Origin: Apodemus sylvaticus
Taxonomy: Eukaryota; Chordata; Mammalia; Rodentia; Muridae
Direction of reading: 5' to 3'
Length of the DNA stretch: 64,000 nucleotides
NCBI RefSeq assembly: GCF_947179515.1
Contig: NC_067481.1
Location: 21,096,593-21,160,592, forward strand
In this document: positions 32,355 through 42,375 of the stretch, in pieces
How the letters are laid out: each line of letters begins with the position of its first letter
Numbering within the stretch: position 1 is the stretch's first letter
The notes under the pieces: model-generated
What the model saw: the letters and a program-made list of their open reading frames with translations, nothing else
Database searches by the model: none
What the model was told of the DNA's origin: nothing
Program-made: the position numbers and the translations under genes

Positions 32355-32592
32355 GCTAGATTTATTTTGTAATTTTTGTATGAACATTTTGACTACATGT
32401 GTGTCTGTCTCTGTGTACCGTGTGCATGTCTAAAGGCCTCATAGTTCATAGAAGAGCATCAGATCCCTTAGAACTGGAGTTGTAGGTGGTTTTAAGCTGC
32501 CATGTGGGTGCTGGGAATGGAACCTCTGCCTGCGTCCTCTGCAAGAGCAAGCAGTCAGTGCTCTTAACCACTGAGCCATCTCTCCAGCCCCT
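32355..32592 (-). repeat. B2 SINE (older)
   Basis: Antisense: 'gaagagcatcagatccctta', 'catgtgggtgctgggaatgg' and 'ccactgagccatctctccag'. More diverged than its neighbour. Confidence 0.85.
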
Positions 32593-32649
32593 TCTGTATC
32601 CTTCTTGAAATTTGACAACTCTAAGTCAATTAAAAAATATTTTAGCTAC

Positions 32650-32868
32650 ATCTGAAGGCAAGATGGCTCAGCAGGTAAAGGCATTTGTTATAAAGCCCAA
32701 CGGCATGAGTTCAATGTTTGGGACTCACATAACGGAAGAAGAGAACTGACTCCTACAGTCCTCTGGCCTCCGTCTGCATGTCGTGACATATGTGTGCATG
32801 TGCGTGACACACATGCACATACGTACACACACACACACACACAAGTAAGTAAATGTTTAAAAGTTGTT
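32650..32868 (+). repeat. B3 SINE
   Basis: 'ggcaagatggctcagcaggt', 'gagttcaatgtttgggactc' and 'gaactgactcctacagtcct', with a TG/CA tail. Confidence 0.85.
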
Positions 32869-33011
32869 CTGCTCTAGTAGGATAGTGAAGTGGGCACACT
32901 GCTCTGTCTTCCCTGGGATTTCATTTCAACCAAAAGCACAACTATGGTATTTAAAACTAAAATGCATAAACCCTAGAGGTCAGTCTCATGGCCTTTTAAA
33001 TTTTGTTTTAG

Positions 33012-33422
33012 AGACTTTTTAAAGATTTATGTATTTTATTTTACATGTGTGAGTTCTTTGCTTGCATGTATGTGTGTGTACTGTGTGCATGCCTGGAGCC
33101 TGTGGAAGTCAGGAGAGGGCATCAGACTCTCTGGAACTAGAGTTAAAGATGGTTGTTAGTCCATGTATGGGTACTGGGAACTGAATCTGGGCCCTCTGCA
33201 AGAGCAACCAGTGTGCTCCCCACCCCCTTTGGTTTTTTCGAGACAGGGTTTCTCTGTATAGCCCTGGCTGTCCTGGAACTCACTCTGTAGACCAGGCTGG
33301 CCTCGAACTCAGAAATCCTCCTGCCTCTGCCTCCCAGAATGTTGGAATTACAGGTGTTTGTGTGCGCCACCACTGCCCGGCTAGCCAGTGTGCTCTTAAC
33401 CACTGAGCCATCTCTCCATCCC
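33012..33422 (-). repeat. B2 SINE split by a B1
   Basis: The body at 33012-33218 ('gaagtcaggagagggcatca', 'gtactgggaactgaatctgg') resumes at 33396 with 'ttaaccactgagccatctct'. Confidence 0.88.
33219..33382 (-). repeat. B1 SINE (young) inside B2
   Basis: Near-consensus antisense B1 bounded by an 11-bp duplication 'ccagtgtgctc' at 33208-33218 and 33385-33395. Confidence 0.94.
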
Positions 33423-33423
33423 C

Positions 33424-34471
33424 CTCACTTTCTTATGGTGGATATGGTGAAGCAAGACAGCCAGGTGAGATGATCAGCGGACCAAAATGATGATAAGTCA
33501 AAGCCAGTCAGATGCTTATAGCGATAAGGAGTGTAAGCAGGGCATCGTGGGGTGTGTACTGTGCTCATGAGGGGAGCACACAGGACCGCAGGACCTGGCC
33601 ACACATCTCCAGTCCGTATTTTTAGGGGATCTACTGTGTGATGAAAAACAAGGTGACTGTTAATGATATCCTGTGCAAGAAAGGAGCTGGCATCCTAGCA
33701 AATACCACAGGCCAGCCCAGAGGCAAGCACAGTCCCATGTGTAATGTCACCAAGGCAGGCATGTCACCCTCCTGCAGTGGCCTAGTAGAGTTCACTTCCC
33801 CAGACCGGCAAGCTGACCTGACGCTAGAAGTTATAGTTAAGGCCACGGGCCTGAATGATGCTACATTCCATGTTCTACAGGGACCTGAGCCCACTACCCT
33901 CCAACTGGGTCCTGCTGCCTACCTGGTGAGAGCCCAGAAAGCCTGCCTTGGCCCGGGCATGTGCACGGTCATACATGGTTAAGCAAGTTGAAGTGCCAAC
34001 TTACCCACTTACCACCTCAGGTCCTGAGCAAACCCATCCACTTCTTCCCGCCTGGATTCCCTCAGCAGCAGGGAATCTGAGGGCTGGTAGGAATCCATGA
34101 CACAATGCCTGGCCTATCACAGGGCTGCACAGGGGCCCGCTCGCTCTCCACCACTCTGTAAATTGAGTCCTATTTTTAGAAAGCTGGAGAGCCGGCTGTT
34201 TAAATAGTTTCTCTGATTGGGTAGTGATTTCATCCGTGAGCATTCCTGAACTCCAAATGCCTGAAAGTCCAAGTGGAAGAAAAGCAGAGGCTCTGAGTTG
34301 GAAAGCTCTCTGCCCAGCCTCCTTCCAGAACTCTCTCCACCACATTCCTATAAAACACTAGCTAGCTTCTGCTCAGAGACAGCCAGTAGCAGGGAGCTCC
34401 TGTTGCCCAGTTCCAACAGTCCAGATGAATGGCCTCCCTGTCATTCTGTGTGTCCTGATGTGTATACAGGT
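33424..34471. other. single-copy sequence
   Basis: No transposon recognised. A 114-aa frame (33638-33982, +) has balanced composition but no domain; a second 114-aa frame lies on - (34001-34345). A MEF2-type site lies at 34170-34179. Conservation would be needed to call either frame coding. Confidence 0.45.
34170..34179 (+). promoter_or_regulatory. MEF2-type motif
   Basis: ctatttttag is an exact fit to the MEF2 consensus YTA(A/T)4TAR. It lies in single-copy DNA, with a TEAD-like 'cattcc' about 70 bp downstream. A match this short may occur by chance. Confidence 0.3.
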
Positions 34472-34559
34472 GCACATGTGTATGTACACATGTGGAGGCT
34501 GTAGGATATAGTCATGCACATGTATATGTACACGAGTGGAGGCCGTAGGATGTCGTCAT
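34472..34559. repeat. 44-bp tandem duplication
   Basis: Two units start at 34472 and 34516 with 'gcacatgtgtatgtacac' and 'gcacatgtatatgtacac', both followed by 'gtggaggc-gtaggat'. About six differences. Confidence 0.85.
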
Positions 34560-34784
34560 ATAGTGAAGCTACTTCCTCCTGAGTGACAGACACTCCATTA
34601 TCACCCCACACACTTCCAGCATTTTCCTGGACCTATAGATCTCCTTGAAGATTGGCTCTAAGCTGTGGTTGCCTAAAAGCCGTCTGTGTCCCACAGAGCT
34701 AACCATCGCCATTGTGAACTTGTGCCAAGTGGTTTATATGCATGCAAGTTTGTGCGTGTATTCATCTGTATACAGGCATACATG

Positions 34785-34786
34785 TG

Positions 34787-34821
<35 letters not shown>

Positions 34822-35484
34822 GCCAGAGAACAGCTTCCAGTGTCATTCCTCAGGCACTGTCCACGTTGGGTTTTGTTGTTTTGAGGCACGGCTTCTCACT
34901 GCCCTGAATCTTGCAAAGTAGGCTAGGCTGGCTGGCCAGCAATCCCCAGAGACCCATCTGTTCCCTCCTCGCCTGCGTTGCAGTTACAACTCCTGCACAT
35001 GGCTTCTTCACGTGGTTTCTGGGGATTGAAAGCAGGCTCTCCCTGAAAGGGCCTACCAGCACCTGATCAATACAGATGCAGATACTTACAGCCAACCATC
35101 AGACTGAGCATGGGGCCCCAATGGAAGAGCTAGGGGAAGGGCTGAAGGAGCTGAAGGATTGCAATCCCCTAAGAAGAACAATATCAACTAACTGAACCAC
35201 CCAGAGCTCCCAGGGACTGAACCACCAACCAGAGGGATCCATGACTCCAGATACATATGTAGCAGAGGATGGCCCTATCTGACATCGATGGGAGGGGAGG
35301 GAGGCTTGATGTCCCAGTATAGGGGGATGCTAGAGGGGTGAGGTGGGAGTGGGTGAATGGGTGGAAAATCACCCTCATAGAGGCAAGGGGGAGAGGAGGG
35401 GTGGGATGGGGGGTCATGGAGGGGTAACTGGGAAAGGGGATATCATTAAGGAATAAAATGATTAATAAAAAAGAAAAGGAAAGA

Positions 35485-35517
<33 letters not shown>

Positions 35518-35605
35518 AAAGAAAGGAAAGGAAAGGAAAGAAAAAGAAAAGAAAAGAAAAAAGAAAAGAGAAAAGAAAAGACACTGAGCCATCTCCCTAG
35601 TCTGC
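34785..35605 (-). repeat. B4 SINE split by an L1 3' end
   Basis: Antisense B4 with (TG)n at 34788-34819, 'taggctggctggccagcaat' and 'tttctggggattgaa'; its 5' end ('cactgagccatctccctagt') reappears at 35583 after the L1. Confidence 0.7.
35036..35580 (+). mobile_element. L1 (Lx-type) 3' end, 5'-truncated
   Basis: The rodent L1 3' UTR is clear: 'cagatgcagatacttacagc', 'gagctcccagggactgaacc', 'ctacatatgtagcagagg'-like sequence and 'gggaaaggggatatcatt', followed by a 110-bp A/GAAA-rich tail (35462-35580). ORFs are not included. Confidence 0.88.
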
Positions 35606-35796
35606 CCAAGTAACTTCTAGTTGCAATGTGGGACTTCACAGAGCTCTAGGAAACAGTCCTCTACCTGTCCCCACCAGGGACAGTCTATAGACTCAGTCCT
35701 ACATGTTTCACCCACTCCCCACACACGCACCAATTCTGAGATATTTTGTGTGTGAGATCAAGCATCCACTCATCTCTTGTTACATAAACCAATGAG

Positions 35797-36040
35797 CAGA
35801 GGGGCTGGGGATGTGCCTCGGGGTGTGGCTCGGGGGTGTGGCTCGGGAGTGTGACTCAGTGGCAAGAGCACTTGCCTAGAATGTGTAAAGCTTGCGGTTG
35901 AGAGCCAGACATGAAAACAAGAAACTCACCAAGGTGTGGAAGAATATACCTATAAGTCCGGCATGTAGCAGGCTGAAATGGGAAGACTGTGAGTTTGAGG
36001 TTAGCCTGGGCTACACTGTAACACCCTTTCTCATAAACTC
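35797..36040 (+). repeat. ID-B1 SINE with a triplicated A-box region
   Basis: The tRNA-like head repeats 'gtgtggctcggg' about three times (35818-35855) before 'gactcagtggcaagagcact'. The B1 half follows ('ataagtccggcatgtagcag', 'gggctacactgtaacacc'). Confidence 0.7.
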
Positions 36041-36165
36041 AAAGGCTGGGAAGATCCGTCAGTAGTAGCAAGCACAGCGCCTATGTTGAATCCTGGCACT
36101 GGCACTAGGGGAGGAGCTCAGAGAGCTTTAGAAAAAAGATTGTATATGTATACATGTGTATGTAA
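36041..36165 (+). repeat. B3/B2-like SINE fragment
   Basis: 'ggctgggaagatccgtcagt' and 'gttgaatcctggcactggc' keep weak A and B boxes. Short AT tail. Confidence 0.45.
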
Positions 36166-36204
36166 TGTTTAAAAGGAAATATCTAGACTCATCATGCAAT
36201 TCAT

Positions 36205-36290
36205 TGCTGTGGTTATTGTAATCATCTAACACAACCTGAAAGCACCTCTGTGGCTCTGTGACCTCGGTTTCCTCATCTTTAAAGCAATAC
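36205..36290 (-). repeat. MIR SINE fragment
   Basis: 'gctctgtgacctcggtttcc' and 'tcatctttaaa' match antisense MIR. Confidence 0.55.
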
Positions 36291-36294
36291 CCAG

Positions 36295-36512
36295 AGACCG
36301 GAAGGATCACTCAGTGGTTAAAAGCATGTACTACTCCAGAGGACCAGAGTTTAGTTCCCAGCATTCATACTGGGTGGCCTTATGGATCTCCAGTTCCAGG
36401 GGGATCTGATGCCCTCTTCTGGCCTCTATAGGCAACTGCACTTATATGCATATACACAAAGCACAAAGATACCCAGTTACAAGCTTAACTTTTAAAATAT
36501 AAGATAAAATCT
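36295..36512 (+). repeat. B2 SINE
   Basis: 'gaccggaaggatcactcagt', 'gtttagttcccagcattc' and 'gatgccctcttctggcct', with an AT tail. Confidence 0.88.
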
Positions 36513-36539
36513 TTTTTAAAAATTCATTTCACAGAGCTC

Positions 36540-36710
36540 AGGGAAGAATTTGATTGGTGCACAGAGATATCATGTATTGAACATAGCTTACGATGAACGT
36601 GTGCTTAACACATGAGGACCTAGGTTCGATTCCCTAGAACTGCCCCCAAGGGGCAGAGGGAGGCATTCGTTATACATTTAATCATATAAAGTAAGTGATA
36701 AAATAAATGG
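36540..36710 (+). repeat. tRNA-derived SINE, diverged
   Basis: A good B box ('ggttcgattccctagaact') remains at 36622-36640 with a weak A-box side and an A/T-rich end. ID or B3 origin not decided. Confidence 0.4.
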
Positions 36711-36712
36711 TG

Positions 36713-36825
36713 GGGACCAGGAGTACCAATGCTTGCCTTTAATCCCAGCGCTCAGGAGGCAGAGATGGGGAGTCTCGTGAATTTGAGCTAGCCTGGGCTA
36801 CACAGAGAGACCTCTAAAAAAATTC
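36713..36825 (+). repeat. B1 SINE (diverged)
   Basis: 'ttgcctttaatcccagcgct', 'gagatggggagtctcgtgaa' and 'gggctacacagagagacctc'. Confidence 0.8.
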
Positions 36826-37867
36826 AGGTAGCAGACATATTGCTATAGAGGTGCATTTAAATGAACTTCAGTTTCAAGTTAGTCCTGCTTTGCCCGATTA
36901 TATAAACTTCAGGCAGGGGCCTACTTAACTCACTGCGAGGGGTGGGAGGGGCAGGAGAGCGGGAGCTTGGAGCAAATGTTGGCCAATCTCATTACTAGAC
37001 TCCTAGGCTGGTCCGGACTAGTGTGGTGCCATACTGCTGGACACCTTACTGCCTGGCATGCTTTCCTTCTTTTGAATTATTTCCTTGGGACAAAATCAAA
37101 CTCCTTTCTCCAGCTTGCTACAGTTGTCAGCTCCAAGAAAAGCAGGTAGCCATAAATCCCGCAGCAGCTGAGGCCCAGGATGGAGTCAGGGCAGCTCCCC
37201 TGCTAGGAGCTGCCTGCAATGGGCGTGACCCATAGCTGCTCCAGGCTGAGGCTCCTGTGCCAGAGATGACATCATCTGGAGAATGGAATCCTCAGCGGTG
37301 GGGTGGGAGGGCTGGGGGCTGGGCAGATGTTTACTCCCTTGGCACTTCTGTCTCCTTCTGGGGCTTGGGGATGAGGACTGGTTCAGATGCCAGGAGCCGA
37401 GTTCCCTTCACTTGGGTACAGATCACACCATAGATGGGCCTAGGAGGGCCTGAGGGCCTGAGGTTATGGGCAAGACATGTATTAAAGGAGATAAGAGGGA
37501 AAGGCAGAGTCCTAGGTGCTCTTCTCCTCTGCCTGGGTTCCAGAAAATGCTAAATCTCAGAAGCGCATGCACTGTTTCAAGTAGATAAGACAGATGTCAG
37601 TTAAAACATCCTTTGGGTTCAGATAAAATCAGTGCTGACCGTATCCTATGTGCACCCCTCCTGGGGGGATCCTGAGACCTAACAAGCATCCAGGTTATCA
37701 CTGGCTTCATAATCAGCCAAGTGAACTCACTTTGGGGATCATCCTGCTGCCTGCAGGTAAAACCTCTATTCTGCTGCTCCAAATAGGCCTGGATGGAACC
37801 AGTAAAATTAAAATAGTAATTAAAAGCCACTCATAGATAAGTACATTGCAAATTTAAACAGCAAGAC
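36826..37867. other. single-copy sequence
   Basis: Free of recognised transposons. A palindromic 'gatgacatcatc' (CRE/ATF-like) lies at about 37264-37275. Frames stay under 80 aa. No gene called. Confidence 0.5.
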
Positions 37868-37978
37868 ATTGAGAGATAGAGGGGGAGAGAGGGGGAAGGG
37901 AGGGGGGAGGGGGAAAGGAAGGGGAGGGCAGGGAGGGAGGGAGAGAGAGGGGGGAAAGAGAGAAAGAAAGACAGAGAC
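37868..37978. repeat. purine-rich (GGGA)n tract
   Basis: 'agagagggggaagggagggg' and similar, about 110 bp, nearly all purine on +. Confidence 0.95.
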
Positions 37979-37984
37979 TACATG

Positions 37985-38311
37985 CAGGTGCACACATACA
38001 TGCATGTACATAGTGGAAGCCAGAGGCGTACATAGGAAGTTTCTGTTACTTTCCTTTCTTTCTTTTCTTTTTATTTCCTTTTGAGATAGGCCTCTCTCTG
38101 AACCTGGAGCTCAGTGTTTCAAATAGTTTGGCTGGCCAGTGAGCCCTCACAATCCTCTTGCCTCTTCTCCCCAATATTAGATCTACAGATAAATAGCTCC
38201 ATGTTCAACTTTTACACGGGTGCTAGAGATCTAAACTCAGAACCTCAGGTTTGTGCAGCCAAGCACTGTATCCACTACACCACGTTCTTAGACCTTCCAT
38301 TTGGTGGCGGT

Positions 38312-38350
<39 letters not shown>
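37985..38350 (-). repeat. B4 SINE with adjoining (TG)n
   Basis: Antisense B4: 'ggaagccagaggcgtacata', 'ggctggccagtgagccctca' and 'cactgtatccactacaccac'. A (TG)n follows at about 38313-38350. Confidence 0.75.
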
Positions 38351-38419
38351 TATAGGTGTGATATGTGTGTTGTCAGAAGGGGTAACTTTCTATCCTTTCA
38401 ACACCTGATGAAAAAATAA

Positions 38420-38560
38420 AGAGTGGTTGGGTGTGGTGACACAGGCCATTGATCCCAGCACTCAGGAGACAGAGGAAGGGAGATCTCTGTAAGTTGTAGA
38501 CCAGCCCAGTCTACCTAGTGTGTTCTAGAACAGTCAGAACTACATGCCACTACCCTGCTG
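38420..38560 (+). repeat. B1 SINE (diverged)
   Basis: 'ggttgggtgtggtgacacag', 'gatcccagcactcaggagac' and 'ccagtctacctagtgtg'. Confidence 0.82.
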
Positions 38561-38743
38561 AGAGAGAGAACGGGAAAGAGAACACATATGCTGGGTAGTT
38601 TATGTCAACTTGACACAAGCTAGAGTTATCTAAAAGGATAGGAACCTCAGTTGACAAAATACCTCCATAAGACCTGACTGAAAGGCACTTTCTTAATCAA
38701 TGATCAATGTGGGAGGACCCAGCCCACTGTGGGTGGTATCACT

Positions 38744-38848
38744 GGATCCTGGGCTGGTGGATCCTGGGCTGGTGGATCCTGGGCTGGTGGATCCTGGGCT
38801 GGTGGATCCTGGGCTGGTGGATCCTGGGCTGGCGAATGCTGTACTGGT
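38744..38848. repeat. 15-bp minisatellite, six units plus one decayed
   Basis: Unit ggatcctgggctggt begins at 38744, 38759, 38774, 38789, 38804 and 38819 (last base changed), then a diverged seventh. All six are otherwise identical. Confidence 0.97.
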
Positions 38849-38942
38849 GGTCCTGGGTTCTGTAAGAAAGCAGGCTGAGCAAGTGATAAGAAACAAGCCA
38901 GTAAGCTGCCTCCCTCTATGGCCTCTGCATCAGCTCCTGCCT

Positions 38943-38986
38943 CCAGGTTCCTGGCCTTCCAGGTTCCTGGCCTTCCAGGTTCCTGT
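38943..38986. repeat. 16-bp tandem repeat
   Basis: ccaggttcctggcctt starts at 38943 and 38959 with a partial third at 38975, in the same LTR. Confidence 0.93.
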
Positions 38987-39164
38987 CCTGACTTCTTTCA
39001 ATAATAGTGATATGGAAGTGTAAGCCAAACAAACCCTCTCCTCTCTAAGTTGCTTTGGTCATGATGTTTCAACACAGCAATAGTAACCCTAACTAAGACA
39101 TCAGACCTTTCCCTACTCCATGGGCTATTGTTTTACTCATTCATTCATCCATTCATTTGTAGGG

Positions 39165-39308
39165 TAGGGGGTGGTGCGTGTGTTACAGCACACATCCAGA
39201 GGGTTGAGGACAGGATTCAGCTTTCCCCTTCTACCATGTTCCAGGGATCAAGCTCAAGTCTTCTGGCTTGGCAGCAAGCACCTTTCCCCACTGAGCCACC
39301 CTGTGGTC
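39165..39308 (-). repeat. B3 SINE
   Basis: Antisense: 'ggttgaggacaggattcagc', 'tccagggatcaagctcaagt' and 'cccactgagccaccctg'. A (CATT)n-like stretch precedes it. Confidence 0.8.
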
Positions 39309-39629
39309 CAATTCCACGCTTTCAGAAGTCTTACCACAAATTCCCAGTCCACCCAGCCTGGGGGCTGAGCACTTGACCACAGCCTGGCTTGGTTCAACTG
39401 CTGCTTCCTATTCTCCGTGCTAAGCAAGGAGTCAGGCCTGGGGCTGCTGGGGTGATCTTTCCAACTCCGGGGAGGAGGCCTTTCCATGGGGTTGTGAGGG
39501 AGGAAGAAGCAAAGACCAAAACAAAATGAATCTGTGCCAAGAAATCCACTGAGTCCACTGTGGCAGCTGCCGCCCTGTGAAGGATGCCTCCCCTGGGCTT
39601 AGCTCTCCTGCTTTTCTCAAAATATTGCG
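39309..39629. other. single-copy sequence
   Basis: Nothing recognised; overlapping minus frames (152 and 95 aa) run into the B4. Confidence 0.5.
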
Positions 39630-39945
39630 TTGGGAGCTGGAGAGATGACTCAGGCAGTAAAACCACTTGCAGCATAAGCACGGGGACCGAAGTTCAAACC
39701 CCAGAGCCCACATAAAACAGCTGGGCATGGTGGCGATTGCCTGTAGTCCTAGCACTAGTGGCGAAGACGGATCCCTGAGGCTTGTCAGCCAGCCTCGCCT
39801 GATCTGTGAGCCCCAAGTCCTAGTGAGAGACCTTGTCTCAACAAGCAACGTGAACTGCTCGTGAACTCTGGCTTCCACATGTATGAACACACGTGCATAT
39901 GAGCATACACTCAGACAAATAACAATAGTTAATAAAACTTAAAAT
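39630..39945 (+). repeat. B4 SINE, full architecture
   Basis: ID-like head ('gagctggagagatgactcag'), B1-like middle ('ctgggcatggtggcgattgc', 'gatccctgaggcttgtcagc'), then the tail ('ctctggcttccacatgtatg'). One of the most complete B4 copies here. Confidence 0.9.
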
Positions 39946-40255
39946 TTGAAATGAGAGACATTGACTGACTTCCAGAAGGCTACATATAGAAGTGGAGGCC
40001 CTCCTGTCTGTTCTCCCCGAGGCTAGGGTTGCTTGGGGATTGTAGCCCCAGAGCTGGGTGAGGGGGTGGGGGAGGCGGGGCTCCATTCCATGTTTGGTTC
40101 ATCTCAGAGCAAAGCAGAGGCAAAGTGTGCAGGACCATCAGGTAGTCTGGAGCTAGGCCGTCTGTCCCAACCAGACCGCAGTCTACCTTGGCTCTGCTCC
40201 CATTTCATCCCACCCCACAGCCCATGGTCCCAACAGATCATCTCCCAGAGACAGC
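39946..40255. other. single-copy sequence
   Basis: GC-richer spacer (40040-40085 is G-rich). Nothing recognised. Confidence 0.5.
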
Positions 40256-40452
40256 TTCTTTTTCTTTTTTTTTTTTTTTTTTTTTTTTGGTTTTTTGGAT
40301 TTGTTTTTTTTTTTCGAGACAGGATTTCTCTGCGTAGCCCTGGCTGTCCTGGAACTCACTCTGTAGACCAGGCTGGCCTCGAACTCAGAAATCCACCTGC
40401 CTCTGCTTCCCAAAGTACTGGGATTACAGGCGTGTGCCACCACTGCCCAGCT
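40256..40452 (-). repeat. B1 SINE (young), long T run
   Basis: A near-consensus antisense B1 with its A tail visible as about 24 T plus 'ggttttttggatttg'. 'gacagcttcttt' on both sides (about 40251 and 40452) is the target duplication. Confidence 0.94.
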
Positions 40453-40518
40453 GACAGCTTCTTTCTCAAAAGAAACCCAAATGCTCAAATCATTACAATT
40501 TTTACACTATGTACCTGC

Positions 40519-40937
40519 TGTTAGCATTCTGTCTAAACTCCGCCCCACAGTTGCCTGGCAACAGCCAGGTAGGCTTGGCACACTATAAAAGGGGCTCATG
40601 CCCCCTCCTCTTTTACTCTTGCCTCTCTTGCCCTCTTGCTCCCCCCTCTCTCCCCATTCCCTTCCCCCTCTCTCCATGTGGTGGTCATGGCCAGCCTCTA
40701 ATTCTCTACTCTCTCCTTCTCTCTGCCTTTCTCTGCGCTACTACCGTCTTGATTTCCCTCCACATGTCCTGAATAAACTCTGTTCTATACTACACTGTCT
40801 ATCCTGTCATGTGGCTGGCCCCTCAGGAGGAAGGGATGCCTTGGCATGGGCCCGCTGTGGCACCCCCTTCCCCCATACCTCACCACAGCCACATAGAACA
40901 TATTCTTATACCTCACTATATTTTTATAAACACATCA
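40519..40937 (+). mobile_element. solo LTR, copy 3 of 4
   Basis: 419 bp from tgttagcattctgtc to acacatca. Perfect 5-bp duplication 'cctgc' at 40514-40518 and 40938-40942. TATA 'tataaaa' at 40584-40590 and 'aataaa' at 40772-40777. Less CT expansion than copies 1 and 4. Confidence 0.86.
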
Positions 40938-41035
40938 CCTGCTGGACATACCCAGCCTCAAAGTTCTAAACTTCTGCGTCCCAACATTGCCTCACAAAAA
41001 GAAATTTTCATACCATAAAGCTTGATTTTTTTTAA

Positions 41036-41158
41036 GTCAGACATCCTTGAATTCTAACTCTCAAGAGGCAAAGACAGGTGAGGGTGAATTTGAGACAGCT
41101 TGGTCTACATATTGAGTTCTAAGCCAGCCAGGGCTGCACAGTGAGACCCTAATAAGTT
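41036..41158 (+). repeat. B1 SINE (old)
   Basis: 'aattctaactctcaagaggc', 'gacagcttggtctacatatt' and 'gccagggctgcacagtgaga'. Confidence 0.78.
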
Positions 41159-41174
41159 AGATCATTTTTAAATC

Positions 41175-41311
41175 TTGATTTGGGAGCCAGCCAAGACATC
41201 TCTGTGGGTTAGGAACTTGCTGCCAAGCCTGATGACATAAACTCAATCCTTGGAACCCACATAGAGGTGGAAGAGATGTTCTCTGACTTCCACATGCTCA
41301 CTATAGCATAA

Positions 41312-41342
<31 letters not shown>

Positions 41343-41345
41343 ACA
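41175..41345 (+). repeat. B3 SINE with (CA)n
   Basis: 'gccagccaagacatctctgt', 'gccaagcctgatgacataaa' and 'ttctctgacttccacatgct', then CA at about 41311-41338. Confidence 0.8.
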
Positions 41346-41446
41346 CATTCACACACATATTATGCACCATACACAAAAAAAACAAATTACTTTTTAAAAT
41401 TTAAAAACAAATCCTTGTACAGAATTCTTTAAAATGTTGTATATGA

Positions 41447-41619
41447 GGGCTGAAGAGATGGCTCAGTGGTTAAGAGCACTAACTACTCTTCCAGAGGTCC
41501 TGAGTTCAATTCCCAGCAACCGCATGGTGGCTCCCAACCATTTATAATGAGATCCAATGCCCTCTTCTGGCGTGTTTGAAGACAACTTCAGTATTCTCAT
41601 ATAAATACAATAAATATTT

Positions 41620-41622
<3 letters not shown>
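41447..41622 (+). repeat. B2 SINE
   Basis: 'gagggctgaagagatggctc', 'gagttcaattcccagcaacc' and 'atgccctcttctggcgtg', with 'ataaatacaataaa' at its end. Confidence 0.94.
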
Positions 41623-41680
<58 letters not shown>

Positions 41681-41763
41681 AGAAGAAGAAGGAGGAGGAG
41701 GAGGAGGAGGAGGAGGAGGAGGAGGAGGAGGAGGAGGAGGAGGAGGAGGAGGAGGGAGGAGGA
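41623..41763. repeat. (GA)n-(GAA)n-(GGA)n compound microsatellite
   Basis: About 55 bp GA, then 'agaagaagaagaa', then about 75 bp of GGA, growing from the B2 tail. One strand is entirely purine for about 140 bp. Confidence 0.97.
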
Positions 41764-42117
41764 GTCACATTTTCTGAATGAAGCGTCCCTCGCTACCAGA
41801 GAGAACAAGGAGTGACCCAGGCTAGTCTAGCCGCCAGAACGGCCCTCAGGCCCTCAGGGGCCTGTGAGTATTCTCGGTCTCTGCACCCTTTGTTCAAGCA
41901 AAATTTTAAAGAAAAACCCAAGCTGGGAAAGGAGGCAGAAATGGAAGAGGGGGAACTTGACCCTTAAAGACACCTGGGAGTTGGACAGAGGGTCTCTGTT
42001 CAATCCATCAGCTTCCTCAAGCTTCTTCCAAGAGCCTTTTAGGAAAGCCCTCATTTAGCTAACTTAACTCATTTTACAGATGGGGAAACTGAGGCCCCTA
42101 AGAAAATGAGTTGAATT
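41764..42117. other. single-copy sequence with MIR/L2 core
   Basis: 'cattttacagatggggaaac' and 'tgaggcccctaag' at 42070-42105 is a MIR or L2 remnant. Otherwise nothing recognised. Confidence 0.5.
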
Positions 42118-42262
42118 TGTGTGGGTAGTGGCATATGCTTTTAATCCCAGCACTCAGGAGGCAGAGGCTGGTAGATCTCCATGAGTTTGAGGCCAGCCTG
42201 GTCTACAGAGTGAGTTCTAGGACAGCCAGGGCCACACAGAGAATCCGTCTCAGGAAGAAAAG
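42118..42262 (+). repeat. B1 SINE
   Basis: 'tttaatcccagcactcagga', 'gtttgaggccagcctggtct' and 'ggacagccagggccacacag'. Confidence 0.9.
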
Positions 42263-42264
42263 AA

Positions 42265-42375
42265 GAAAAGGGGGAAGAAGGGAAGGGAATGGAATGGAAG
42301 GGAATGGAAGGGAATGGAAGGGAAGAAGGGAAGAAGGGAAGGGAAGGGAAGGGAAGGGAATGGAAGGGAAGGGCA
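42265..42375. repeat. (GGAAT/GGAAG)n tract in a B1 tail
   Basis: 'ggaatggaatggaagggaat' and 'gggaagggaagggaaggg' units, about 110 bp. Confidence 0.93.

Larger units (their letters stand above)
38590..39101 (+). mobile_element. MaLR-type LTR with internal tandem expansions
   Basis: 'tatgtcaacttgacacaagc' start, 'ggcactttcttaatcaatga', then the 15-bp repeat, and the end 'aataaacc'-like 'aaacaaaccctctcctctct' with 'aaccctaactaagaca'. Same family as 55926-56322. Confidence 0.75.

Noticed and set aside
33638..33982. 114-aa + frame with protein-like composition
   Set aside because: The most plausible-looking frame in single-copy DNA, but no family is recognised, there is no splice or promoter support, and a frame this long is expected by chance in 64 kb. 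Kept only as a remark.
38700..39023. 107-aa frame with repeated PGLVD units
   Set aside because: The 15-bp DNA unit is a multiple of three, so the repeat stays open in several frames (the minus frame gives a repeated PGSTS). This is a minisatellite inside an LTR, not a gene.
41463..41815. Frames encoding poly-Ser, poly-Leu or Glu/Arg tracts
   Set aside because: Direct translation of (GA)n and (GGA)n microsatellites.
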